Positions 19,476 through 33,100 of a stretch of 64,000 nucleotides of DNA are shown piece by piece. The notes beneath the pieces were generated by a model. That model searched no databases. It saw only the letters and a list, made by a program, of their open reading frames with translations, and had not been told where the DNA came from. The position numbers and the translations under genes were made by a program. Each line of letters opens with the position of its first letter. The first letter of the stretch is position 1. The stretch covers positions 434,001 to 498,000 of the forward strand of contig JAZGTN010000006.1 of the NCBI GenBank assembly GCA_037783415.1. Direction: 5' to 3'. The DNA comes from Leptasterias polaris. Taxonomy: Eukaryota > Echinodermata > Asteroidea > Forcipulatida > Asteriidae.

Positions 19476-21047
19476 AGAATTCATAAAATATTTTATAATT
19501 CTCAGTTAATACTTTAAAGTTTTATGTACAGTGCTCTTTTTGAAAATTTACAGTTGTATTTAATTTAATCTTAACTATTTTTGGGCTGTATGTACAATGC
19601 CAGGTTTACAAACTTGCTTGGTATTGACCCCTATTAATGAGGTTAACCCAACCATAATATAAGTTTGTTTCGGTTGTTCTTTGAGAATGAAAGATTGAAC
19701 TTTGGTAGAAACAATTTAAAACAATTTAAAACGTGTCACTAAAATTTTACTAAATCTTTGTTTTTGGGGAAAAGTAAATATTCATTCTCACTCAAGTTTT
19801 CAATAAACACTGTGATACAACACCAACATCCTGTGAAAAATGAAATCTATTTCCAGCAATTTTTTTATTTTTGGGGTTTGGTATGATTAAAGGGCACCGT
19901 CATCATGATCAAAGCAGACCTGTGGCTTCACCTCAACTCTCTCCCAGTTCCTGAACGTGCACGCCCCTCCCTCCGTACTATGTCTATGGAAAGCGCATTA
20001 ACTGGGTGAAAGTTCATAGTTCAATAAAGTCACGGGGCTGCTTCGATCATGATGACAGTGCCTCTTTAAGGGCCCATTTAGAGTAAATGTTTTAAAATGT
20101 CAATCTTATTTTGTATTAGGTTTGACCGACCAATCCACCCCAAATTTGTATTTGTATTCAGACTAAATAATACACATTGTTCCATATATATACACAGAAT
20201 ACAATAAAGTATTGCCTCAAATGAAGCAGGTGTTTGAGATCAATGTTCTCCCAGCTCAGGAGTTTTTAATGACCTTTCCTGGCTTCCAGAAGACAAGTTT
20301 GTTGTTCAGGAAATTTTTGCCATCTCCCCATAACAAGAATGGAGGTCGGCTATGGAAACAATGTTTACCAATATCAATGGACAGCACAGACATACAATCT
20401 GGAAGAGACCGCCGGGTATTTTTCCCGAAAAATTTATGTTTTTGTTTTCCATTATTTTAATTGTATAACGAGTTTTAAAAATTGTTTAAACATTGATTAT
20501 ACTGAACAGCCTCCACTACTATTTTCACAGCAAGCTTATATATTACTTAAAATTACAAACAAAGTATTTCTGTTGTCGCAATCAAAATAAGGAATGGTGA
20601 TTTTTTGTTCTTCCAAAATTGCTTTTTTTCTGGACTTGACAGTATTTCACTCAGAAGATCAGTACTATACTGGTTTTTTGTGTGAACTTTATATTTAAAT
20701 TATCACTTTTTTCCCCCCAAGGGCAAAATTTCATGCCTGAAGCTATGTTCATAGTTGGTATTGATGCCTCTTTTGCAGGCTACCATACTTGCGCGGGCAT
20801 GTGGAATGGATCAACCACAGGCCTTATTAAAATATGCCATATATTAGCACATAATACCAGGGATTATGAGCAAGCCAGGCATGCTGGACAAAAATTGGTG
20901 CGGCGAGATTGATCACCCCTGGGAACAAGGTTGAATGCTCATTGCTTAATATCGTTAAATATAGCAAAGTCCTTTCTTTCCTATGACTCATAGGTCACTG
21001 TTTTATTTCTACCTCCATGCTGTACATAAGAGCTTTGATCAACAAGT

Positions 21048-21165
21048 ATGGCATCTGATTGTAACTACCCTGCTGCATTTGAATCTCTCGTCCAAGGAAA
21101 GACAACCAACCTGCCCTCACAAGAATCCAATGTGGTCCGAGTATTCCTCAGCTCAACTTTCACAG
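21048..21165 (+). CDS. NWD-like gene exon 1
   Basis: ATG at 21048, 39 codons plus one base, donor GTTTGA (weak). It ends VVRVFLSSTFT, the opening strand of the DUF4062 domain; the next exon completes FTDTINERNRLL. Upstream untranslated exons are possible but not identified. Confidence 0.87.
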
Positions 21166-24100
21166 GTTTGACCTCATTCTTATGTTTAACAGTCATTTGA
21201 GGTATTGACCCCTGGCCTTGCACACACACACTGTCACATGCAGTGACTGTGCCATACTCACCACTTTGGGAGTGGCAACTCCTACAAATCTGTACTACAC
21301 TACACATCTGTGGGTCTTTTGTCTTGCACAATGGGACATGGTTTAACACCCATGGGACATGGTTTAACACCCATGGGACATTGACTCTCAAAATGGCACG
21401 ACGACGGAAATTATTGTGACGACATCAGTTGAATCAAGTCAATTAAGGAAGTTGAATTGAGGCATGTGGAGTTGTTTACATATATGCAGAGTTAACCATG
21501 TATACTTAGTACATTATTCCCTATAATGAAATTTCCTGGAAGTGGTTCCCCCTGTGCAGTAGTGTACACATGAGTTTGTTAGAATTTGCAATGTGTTCTA
21601 TGCTGCTTGCTCACCTCGGTGACAAAGTTCAAGTTTGTAAGCAAGACCCTTCTTGCTGTGATGTACATGTAAGAGACCTAGATAATGACATTGACTGATC
21701 GGTCAGTAAAGTAAGAGATACAGCTTAGTATTGATCACTCTATTCAGACCAACTGTTGGATTGCTGGACCTCAGTCCAACCATGTAGTTGATCATCCATT
21801 CAATGGTCCAAACATTGCTGTAGTGGGTTTTAGTTCCAGTCTTGACAAAAGCAATTAAGACACTTGACCATTATTGCTATGTGTTGTGTAATGTACATTG
21901 AAAAAAACAGTTAAATTGTCGCTAAGAGAATGGGTATTGCCCCAGTGTTTCTGGCAGTGGCTGTTGAATGCGTTGCAGCACCTTGTAAACCTTGTTATTA
22001 AGGATGTTCCTCGACAAGCCCTGCTTTTTCGGAACATGTCTCCACATTATCTATAAGTCATTGTATCCTCTAATTGCAAATGTTAATGTGGAAATATATG
22101 TTACTTTGAATTTAATTGAATTGAACCCGTACAAGGTGTAACATAAATGGGTCTTATAATTAAAAAAAATTTAAAAACCTGTCTTTAAAGATAAATAATG
22201 TTAAGCGTTTGAGACTCCTGTAGATAAAACCATTAAAAACTAGTTATTTTTCTTATTATTCTGCTTAATAATACTCATTAAAAATTTCCTTTTCTTTTTC
22301 TTTTGTTATTTTTCCTCATGATCTTATTGCTTTTTAGACACAATCAATGAGAGGAATAGACTTCTGAAGGATGTGTTTCCAGACATACAGAAGTACTGTC
22401 AGGGTAAAGGGCTGGACTTTGAGGTGGTGGATATGCGATGGGGGGTGCGGGACAATGCCACAGCGGACCATCTGACCTCTGCCCTCTGTATCAAGGAGAT
22501 TGAGACATGCAAGAGGCTGTCCATGGGGCCTCATTTTGTGGTGAGTGAGAAAACGATTTGGCGCTGAACCAAGAAGAGGACAAACTAACAAAGTTGCGGC
22601 AGTGAACCAAACAGATTGAAAAGTAACTGTTGGTTTGCATAGTGTAGCATTGACCTATTTTTCAGGGCTTCTAACACACTAAAGCAAACACCCTTACAAT
22701 TTTTTGGTTCCTCTGGAAATACTGTCGTCTTTTCGAGAGCACATTTATTTACATGTCAACATGCATGGTTACAACAACTGCAGAACAAAAGTTGCTAAAA
22801 CGCGCTTCCTAGAAAGCAACAATCCTCTGGCAGGGGTCCCTGGGAGGCGTTATTCGCAGAAGCTGTGCTGGCGCCCTCTGCCGATCAACATTGCTGCTAC
22901 AATATTACTACATCAAAGCAGACCATGGTTACGCAGTAATTATTAAACTTACACTATTTTTATTTAATTATGTCCCTGAAGGGTTTTCTCGGAAATAAAT
23001 ATGGGTATCGACCGTTACCACCATCAATTGACTCGGCCCACTTTGACAAGCTCTTCCAAGTCATCCAATCACAGGCGGATCCTGAGGAGTGCCAACTGGT
23101 GACTGATTGGTACATCCAAGACACCAACGCCAGTCCCCCACTGCATGTCCTTCAGCCAATCACAGCAATCCTCTCAAATTTCTACAATGCAGAGCAGCCT
23201 GAGTTGCAGAAGAAGGAGAGAGATGATTGGTGGAGGATCTTTGGGAGGTTGCAGAGGATTTTACAACGAGGAGCAAAGTCTGCTGCGGTTGAGGGAATCA
23301 TCACAGAAGAAGAATCCCTGGTCTTTAGTGAATCTGGTAAGTTTGCACTTCTTGATGACTAAGTTGATGTTCAAATGTGATAAATATATCTCAATGCTGT
23401 TGAGTATTGAAGTATACTTACCAGTTTCAGACAGATGAGATACTGTAGATCTTCTCTAGTGCTTGTTCAAATCAAGACAGTTAACATGTTAAACTGTTTA
23501 GAATATTTTATCGCTTTGATTTTGGTCTTGTTAAAAAATTCTTGTCCATTAATCAATCAATCAATCAATCATCAGGCATTTTTTACAGCGCCATCATTCT
23601 AGTTGCCTCTCCGAGGCGCTTAGAAAGAATTTTTTAAGGCAAAAGAGTTTACAGAGTTTCATGTGGATGACAATTGCAAAGGACTAAATGTAAGCAGATT
23701 CGAAGAGATCAGTCTTAAACTGGCTTTTGAAGATCGGTAAGGAGTCGAGTGTATAGAGTTGATTTAGGGATCGATCATTCCACAGCTTTGGTGCACATGA
23801 AATTATAACTTTATAACTTTATAACTTTTGAGCGGAAAGCCCAGTGGTTTTGTGGTTTTGGCCCCTAGAGTCAAGCCCCTGTAGGATCTGGACTGTAATG
23901 GTCATTTCAATTTGTTTGGGTTAAATGTGCTCATATTTGTCTTTTGTTGCAGTAACGGAAACTGAAATAAGACAAGGACTGAAAGACGCCTCTAACCCTT
24001 CAGAGAATTGTCTGTTCTTTGTGCGAGACCTTCAGGGAATAGGAGTCAAACTAGAAGATGAGGCCACAAAGAGATACGTGGACCTGACAGAGGACGGGTC

Positions 24101-27100
24101 AGTGTGTGTTTGAATGTTTCTATATCCTGTACCAGCCAACCCCCAGGGTTTGACGTACTCTCAAGATAATTTTTCCCTTTTTTAGTCTATCTCATTCATT
24201 ATTGTTCTCCTTCTTCCCACCTTTTTATTTTTTGTCAGTTGTGTTTCGACCCTCTTACTGTTAAACCATCCGCTTCCCTTATAAACCATCCGCTTCCCTT
24301 ATAAACCATCCGCTGTCCCCTTCATTGTTTAAATCTTACTTTTTCTGTGTGCTTTTTGCCTTTCTCTCTTTTCATTTCTTTCCACTTGACTGTTTCACCA
24401 TAATACTTGTTTTTGTTTGTTGTGTTGTCATTTAGCCTTTGAGAAAGACTCTCTGGTAGGGTTGAAACGTCAGGGCAAAGAGTTCCAAAGAGATGCAGTG
24501 CATGGAATAAAGCTGTTGGAATGCCTCTTTGTTCTACATCTCAGCAAAGCGAGAGTGTATGGGTGAGAAGAAGCAGAAAGCCTTGTTTCATGCTCAAACA
24601 TTGTGACAGGAGGAACCAGGACGGACACACTGGTTGCACAATTATCATAAAAATATATGTGGAAAAGACCGAGGCTGGCTACAGACCTATGTTGGGAAAG
24701 AGGTTGTAACGTTCTCATGGCAGAGTCATGAGAGTGTTGGTTACATTCCCGGTCTTGGATATTGTGTCCTTGAGCCCTTGAACAAATTTTTTCCACAGCC
24801 CAGGCCGGTAGCCCAGGAGTAAAAGAGCACCTTTTTTGGTAGAGGTGTTGTGCCATTTTTTTGATGGTGCTGCATACTCCTAAGGAGTTGAGATGGTTTC
24901 AGGAATGCATAAGGCCTGATGAATGGGGGTAGTATTAGTGTAAGGCGCTCTGCTTCAGCTAAAAATGCCTTATAATACCCAATGTATTCCCAAACCTCAT
25001 GACGTGTATCTTTCCTCTCCCTGAAACAGTTCAATCGACGAAGAAGCTCGGGCATCTCTTGAAAACCTAAAGACCAAATACCTCCCATCTGTCGTCGGAG
25101 AGGACTCCATCCAGCGATACATCCTCCCTTGGACTCCGTCTGGAATTGATCCCTCCCATCCCACGCACGCAAAGTATCTCGATGACATCTGCAACAAATT
25201 CAGAGACGGAATAATCAGGATGATCGATAGAAGCCTGGAGCAAAGGTCAAAGGTCGACGATCAAGCTGTGGCCAACCTCTATGAGGAAGTGCTTCACCAC
25301 GCTAAATTCTGTGACACAAAGTGCAGGTAAGAACTTTTCTTTATGAAATTTGGCAAAGGGAGCACATATGACAATGTGTTTTTTTCTCGGTCTTTTTAAA
25401 GCTAAAATCTACTCAAGTTTTGCAAATGAAAATTTTAGGGATCCACTTGGTGGCAGCAGACTTGTTCTCGGAAAATGTTCATTCCCAGAGCTTAATAAAC
25501 AAATGGCACTTACCTTCTGCTGCCCTTAAGCCTCTAAAATATACAAATTCAACAATTTTTCTGTAGGGTCATAGATTGGTAAATACTTAAACAATTAATG
25601 ACCATAAAAACTTACTTGGTAAAGAGGCACTGCAGCTGTTGATAGCAGCTGGTTGATAGTATAAACTATTTTGTAAAATTGTTCACTCCAAAACTCTTGT
25701 ATCTGAGAAATGATTCATGCATGAATTGTTTCTAAGATTGCTGAGGGTTGGTGTCCGTTTGTGAATGCTGCAGCCAGAGATGTGGTTGGTACCCGCTGTC
25801 ACCTTGCTAAACATGGATGGATTTGATGTTCAAGTGAAAATACTGTGACAGTTATTTGCTGCTTTCTCAGCAACTAGACACTGTATTCAGCTGAAACTTT
25901 TACATGTGACTTTTATTGTATCTTTCTTTATAAAGTTTTCTATAAATCAGCATTACGTTGACAAAAACTAATCTACGACCCAACCTTTAAGCCCAAAGTG
26001 TACTTGTGCAAATTGAATCATTTGTATAAGTTAAAGAACTTTTGAGCTGTTACTTTTGACCTACAGTGTTTTCCACGGCCGTGAAGACCTCATGACCAGC
26101 TTTCAAGAAGTTCTCTCCAAGAACCCAAGGAAACCCCTGATTGTCCATGGTGTCTCTGGTTCAGGCAAGACGTCGGTCATGGCCATGCTTGCCCGGAATG
26201 CCTCCACATGGCTCAAACAGGAGTTTGTAGTCATTCTGCGGTTCCTGGGAACTTCTGGACAAAGCAGTGGGATACATTCAACTCTGCAGTCTATTTGCCG
26301 ACAGGTAATATATTGTGCTACCTGGATTCATTTTGCCAAAGGAGTGGGGGTGTTGTATAAATTGGGGTGGTCTGGGATTGCACTGCAAGGATAGTTTCTT
26401 TACACTGAAAAATACTGGAATACTTATCCGATTCATTTAGAATGTTCCTTCCGTTCCAACTTTTGTGAAGCTACATTTATAAGCCTCCCAAATTATTATT
26501 GTTTGCATTGCTCTTTCCTCTTCTTTGCAAGAGAGAACATCTCTAAATGAGATATATTGCCTTGTTTACAGATTTGCTTTGCTTATGGGTTGGAGCAGCC
26601 GACCTCAAGAATCCTGGATGATTACACAGAATTGTCAAAACTCTTCAGGAAATTAGTTGCAACAGTTGCAACGTCTGATAAGCCACTCTTGCTGATTTTC
26701 GACAGCGTTGATCAACTGTCGCCCGCCAACGACGCACATGCCATGAACTGGCTTCCCATGTCCTTGCCGCCGCACGTGCAGGTAGTTGTCTCAATGCTGT
26801 CAGAAGATGAGTTCAAGTGCAGAGAGAAGACGCGTCTACTCCTCAGCAGTGACAGTTGCTACATCGAGATGCAGCCAGTCCCTCAAGAGACTGGGTTGGA
26901 AATCCTGAACAGCTGGCTGGAGATGAAAAAACGGAAACTGACGGAAGCCCAACTGGAGAAAGTCTCGATGGCCTTTTCAGAATGCCCACAGCCCTTGTTC
27001 CTGAAGTTGCTGTTCGAAACTGTCGTGCATTGGAAGTCTTACACAAGCACCTCAGAGAAGACGTTACCAACCAGTGTGCGGAAGGCCATCACGGACCTCT

Positions 27101-30100
27101 TTGAGGATCTGGAGCACAGACACGGCCAGATCGTGATCTCGCATGCTCTTGGTTACATCTCATCGGCAAAGACTGGAATCACAGAGGCTGAGATCGAGGA
27201 CGTTCTGTCATGCGATGATGAAGTTCTGAATGATGTCTACCAGTATTGGGATCCCCCTGCTGAGAACATTGTTCGGACTCCGCCTTCTCTCTGGAAGAGA
27301 ATCCATTATGACGTGACAGAGTTTTTATCAGAGCGCCAGTCAGGAGGTAAAAATTTCAAAAAAAATGTTTAAATAATTGGCAAAGTGTTAACAAGTTGAG
27401 CTTGATGAGTATGTTTAGCCCATGTGCTGTACATGGATACAGAGTCTGGAACAGGAAAGATTTGGTGCAGGGTGGACAATTTTCCTGTAATTTCAGTCTT
27501 CTTCATGGTTGCTCAGTGATTTTTTTAATGTGTAGAGTAACCAGATTTTTGAATTATGAGACCGATTTATGTACATCATGTAAGGGTTTACAAGACCGGT
27601 GCTGCGGTGCACTCAGTAGCTACTGCAAGAGACATAAGGGCAAACTCCTTTTAGCATGTAACTTGGTTCAATTACGTGAATAACACAACTCATGGAAGCA
27701 TTGGCTTTACGTCCCATCCAAGGGACAAAGCAACAAAGGTTAAGTGTGTTGCTTAAGGACACAAGTGTCAAGACCGGGACTCGAACCCACACTCTGCTTA
27801 TCGGAAATACCAGAGCTTGAGTCCAGTGTGCTTGACCGCTTGGCCATGACATGCCACATTTGTTAAATGTTTCATTCATGTTTAACCTAAGAGAAGATTT
27901 GGCAATAAATGGAACCAAAATGGTTCCAACTAATCAAGAAAAATTTGTAATAAATTTCTCCTATATTGGCCCATGCACACTTGCAATTGCATGATAAATA
28001 ATTAATCTGATTGTTTAAATACTGGGAAGGATGCTTGAAAATTGTTCAATTCATTTCAGTTTTAGTTTATTATTGTAAAAACAATGAAAAATGGTCACAG
28101 ACTAAGAATATTGAGTTTACAAGATACAAATACTGTTAGGAGCCAGGCTACAAATATTGCAGAATTCAAATTTCATGATAAAAGAAAAGGAAATTCTATG
28201 ATGGACAGGGAAAAAAAATCACAAAGTACTGTACAATTCAATAATTGTAACTTGTTTTAATTTATGTTCAAAGGTAAGACAGTCATTGCATGGTACCATC
28301 GCCAGTTTATTGAAGCAGCAGGAGATCGCTACCTCAGTGAAAAGGAGACAATCTTAGCACGACACCAACTCCTCGCCGAAATGTTCCTTGGGTCTTACAG
28401 CATAGGAAATATTCGACCAATCACCCTGGAGAAACGCAATAAAGTCTTCGCCCAGGCGGATCGCCAGGTGGCGCCCCAGCCGCTGGAGTTTGGCGTGGGT
28501 GTATACAATAGGCGGAAGCTTTTGGAATTGCCGCATCACCTTGCAGAAGCAGGAATGCTTGAGGATCTGGTGTCCAATGTCCTTTGTAACTTTAGTTGGC
28601 TGCTTACCAAGTTGAGGTGCTTCTCCTTCCTGGAGCTGATGATGGACTTTCGCCCATTCAATGAGGAGATAAACATCCTGGTTGAGACTATGTACTTGTC
28701 TAGCAGCAATCTCAAGGTGGACCCCTTGTGTCTCGCTGGGCAGCTTGTGGGTAGGATTGGAGACTACGGAAGCAAGTATCTAAACTTGGAGAAGCTTCTC
28801 CTTCAAGCAGCTGATTGGATACAGAGCACCAGTCTACCAGTGATTGTGCCACGCGCTCCGTGTCTGATTCCTCCTGGTGGACCACTGCGCACCATCTTCG
28901 GAGGTCATCCCAGTGTGGTTTTGCGGGTGATGTGTACTACCAAAGGAGACCTAATGTTATCAGGTTGTCTGGATTTAGAGGGACATCCGATGCTCAATGT
29001 CTGGAATATGTCTACTTTAGAGCTTGTTCATACCTTGCAGAAGAAGACCAACGAATCACCGGCTGTGAAAAACAGCAAGATCAACATCTGCATTTCAAAT
29101 AACAGCAGATATGTTGTCTTTGGCAAACGCTCGCTGGCAGTTTTTGACTTGGTCATTGGAGAGTGTCTTCTGGAATTGGACACTGAAGACATGACAAGCT
29201 TCAGTAATCTGCAAGTTGATAGCGATGACTCCCGAATCCTAGCCTGTGCCCAGCCTGGTAACTTAGTTTGTGTCTGGAGCATGACTGCTGGCCAGAAAAA
29301 TATCTCTCTGCAGCACCCCGCCGAAGTCAATTTCTTCATGTTGCTACCTGCAGGAGAGAGGCTTCTCTCTGTCTGTAGTGAAGGGAAGTTCAGGGTGTGG
29401 TGCTTGAAGTCTCAAGAATGTCTGACTTGTCTTGATGGGTACGATGAAGGAAAGTCTCTATCCTGTGCTACAATCACACCAAGTGCCAACTCTCTTGTAA
29501 CAGGAAGCTCAGATGGTCAGATAAAAGTCTGGTCTCTGAAGTCGATCGTCTCGCCTGAACCATCCTTGATTGTCGAGTCAGAGTTTGCTGTACCTGTAAA
29601 AAAGGAGCCCCTTCTGAGTATCCTTGTTCACTCGGACACTACCTTGGTTCTCCGGGACAGCAGCAGTGTCCCTCGAATCTGTCACCTCCTTGTCGATCAA
29701 GAGCCAAACATAATTGACCTTCAGGGACATGACGGTTTGATAACATGCGCGTGGACCTACAAGGGAGACGCTAAAGAATCTGAGAGCTTATCTCTCTTGG
29801 TGACGGGGTCCAAGGATGATACATTAAAAGTCTGGAGCTTGGAGGATGGGAGCTGCATCAACACGCTGAAGGGGCACTCTTCGTGGATATCAGATGTGAC
29901 AATGATCACAATGTCTGACGGCCCGAAAGTGTTATCTGCTTGTAATGATAAAACGGTGAAGATGTGGATCCCTACTAAAGGACAGGTAAACAAAAGACAT
30001 TTTAATATTAGCCATTTGCGATTTAGATCTGAATAGTGTCTGCAGAGGTACAATGACTTGTTCAGTCACAAGTTCACGCTTAAACTTGACTCCTCAGACT

Positions 30101-33100
30101 ATATCAACAGTTGCTATGTCACATGATTCGGGATCAGCTTTTGCGTAGTGACATAAAGAGACTGCGAACACCCATACACAATTCTGAATGTTTATGGCAC
30201 AATGGTACCAGGGTTTGCTCATCTGGAGGTTGCTATACAAAAGCTTGCCCGAACCATTTGACACAGCAACTGTCTAAATAGTCTGAGAAATTCAAATTTA
30301 AGCAGTAACTAGTGACCAAGCAAGTCAATGTACCAGACATTCAAATCTAACTCTTATTCATTGGCAACCCACACTATAAAAGTACTTTAGGAAAGTAACT
30401 TTTTGTTTTCAAATTGCTTGCCATAAAAACGTGTTTCTCTTGAAATTTATGTACCATGTATGTGATGAAGTATTGATTTTTCATGTAAATTTTGTGTCTA
30501 GAATTTTTCACATGTACATAAGGTGATGAGCTCCAGGGCATCGTTGTGTGCCCAGAAGGCGAACGTAACGAAAGTTCCTGGAGAAAGGGCATAAGCTTAT
30601 AAATTGTCAACATTGTGTTTCAAGGTTTTCTGCCTTTCCTGAGTCGTAAAGGAAGCTTTAAGTTTTGGAAATGGAAAAATATGTCTCTGAAGGTAGTTGT
30701 AGCTACAAAAATGTAACAGTGAATGCCATATTTTGTTGTTACTGGAAAAAAAGAAATTTTTGTGTCTATCTTCCAAGCACACAATGACATGGTCATTGTT
30801 TTTTGTTCCTGTTATTGTACTTTCTAGTCAAAACATACAGTGTGCACAAAAGACCATAGCTGCATAATGGCATGTAATCATTCAGTTTAAAGCATAAAAA
30901 CGTTTACAAATATTTTGCTCCATGACTCTCAGAACAAACTGTTGATTCTTGTTTTGTGTTTTGTGTCATTCAGAAGTTACAATGCTTAAATCTTCTGGTC
31001 TTTTGATGTGTTTTTTCAGGTAACAAAACGAGACAGACATGAGTTATCTGGTCAGTGTGTGGCACTTTCGACCCACACCAATCCACTCATCGGTGTATCA
31101 GGCAGCAAAGATAAACTCACAAAATTCTGGAACCTCGACGAAGCCAGATGCTTCTTCACAGCAGACTGTGCATCCGTCACCATGGAGGTTCTGGAAGCGC
31201 AGGACATCGTCGTCTGTGGCACGGACAATGGGGAGATGGTTGCTTTCAACCTGGTAACAGGATCAGAGGTCTGGCGTCGATCTGTCTTCAAGAAAAGCAT
31301 CTCGGTGATGGAGTTAGCTCCGAAGCAGACAGTCCTTGTGTGTTCTAAAGATGCATCGGATAAGCAGATCCGGGTCTGCGACGGGGCCAATCAGCTGGAG
31401 GAGAAGTTGCGGCTTGATGGGCATGATGAGGTGACAACTGTTCTCAGAGCGGCTGTAGATCCAGAGAATCCCATGTACCTGTCGGCCTCCAAGGCAGCTG
31501 GAGAGATCAAAGCTTGGGACAGTGTCATGGGGATCTGTCTGCAGACTATGGTGCATGAACAGGTGCTTGTAAAAAAATAATTGTTTACGGTTCATTCTTT
31601 TCAGTTCTTGTCATTAAATCGTTATCAAATTCATGTTAGTATCATGTCTAGGTTTAACCTTTCGGCTCGTTGTAACTTCAGCCGTCGACCTTTGAAAAAT
31701 ATTTCTGTGACTCTACATTTGTTTTTTTGTTCCTGGATATTTTAGGTCTACTCCATGGAAGTGTCTCCCAACTTCAAGTTCCTGGCCACTGGCTCCAACG
31801 TTGGCACCGTCAAGGTGTGGTCACTAGCGGCCACTTCAGTTGGAAGCCTTCTAGCCGAGTTGTCCGGCTTGTACAAGGACACCATCGTCTGCCTGGCATT
31901 CGACCAGGAGAATCGTTACATCGTCGTTGGGGCTCATTGCGGAAAAGAGCAGCTGCTAGCCTGGGAGTTCCAGAGAAAGAACAGACGGTCTGGGAAAATT
32001 CTTTTTTCAAAGTATTTTCATTCTTGTTAAGATGATCCAGAAAAAAATATAAATAAATAACTCAGACCAAGTTTTGTTTTTGTTGTAGAAAAGAGCAATT
32101 TACACTAGAAATATACAACATAAGAATATTTGCACCAAAAATTGGGAAGCACATCTAAAAAATTGCATAAAAGTGACATTTTAAAATGCAAGGTCGCTGT
32201 ATAAAGAAATAAAAACAACTCACAATTATCAGACGAACAAAGAATGAGAATACACACATTCTATTTTTCAAATCCCTGTAGAGACATCTTTTGTTCTTTC
32301 CTTTGTCCGTGTACTTAACATCCTTCCCATAGACTTTGTACACAAAATTCCTTGTGGAGCACCCCAGTCTTTAGAATTCCCCTAGGGAGATCTTTTGTGC
32401 TCCCTTTTTGTTATGTCCTCGGTCTCCATAAGGTAGCAAACATCACAACAACAAAATCAAAAACAAATCAGTAAAAATGGCATAAAGAACATGTGTACAA
32501 AGTGCCCTTTTAGTTAAAGTTTTTAGACAACAAAGAGAGTCCCTGGAGAGTAAGGCAGACGTCCATGTGAAACAAATTGGGGCTCTTCTTTGTGGAGCTC
32601 GTCCAAACAAGAAGATAGTTGAAACAAATTTTGTCTAGGTACCTATATATTGATGGCGATTAAACTCAAAATTTCAAATGTGCACAAGGTAAATTTTGTT
32701 CCTGTTTTCTTTTGACTCATGTTATAGGTTCATGATTGGCCACACACATGCTGTGATGTCAGTAAGCATCACGCCAAACAACAATTATGTATTCAGTAGC
32801 TCAAGAGACTGTACCATCAAAGCTTGGAGTTTGGACACGACGGACCTCTTGGCCTCATTTGACTGTCAGTCACAGGTTAGTATTCACTTGGGTTTCACCC
32901 ATACACCGATTTGTGTAAAGCATTGTATACTCAGTGCTTTCCCGAGACCTGTGAAAATAACCACAGGTATATAACTCAAGTGGGATTCGAACCCATGACC
33001 TTTACCATTCTAGAGCAAATGTCTTACAAATAGACCACCGAGATTGCCCAGTAGCTAGAGGCAGTTAGAATCCTATATTTTAGCAGCGTGTACCGCAAAA

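Larger units (their letters stand above)
17327..21047. other. Intergenic region between head-to-head genes
   Basis: Contains the presumed promoters of the nucleotidase (from about 17330 upward) and the NWD-like gene (below 21048). I see no clear TATA box. 17440-18340 looks unique; 18340-19475 is stacked SINE and MITE DNA. A small frame at 20339 (MEVGYGNNVYQYQWTAQ) with a GT after ACCGCCG could be an exon, but has no recognised homology. Confidence 0.4.

Noticed and set aside
20212..20460. Possible upstream coding exon for the NWD-like gene
   Set aside because: The NWD ATG at 21048 has an in-frame stop 12 nt upstream, so nothing further 5' can add to the protein through that exon; an untranslated exon remains possible.
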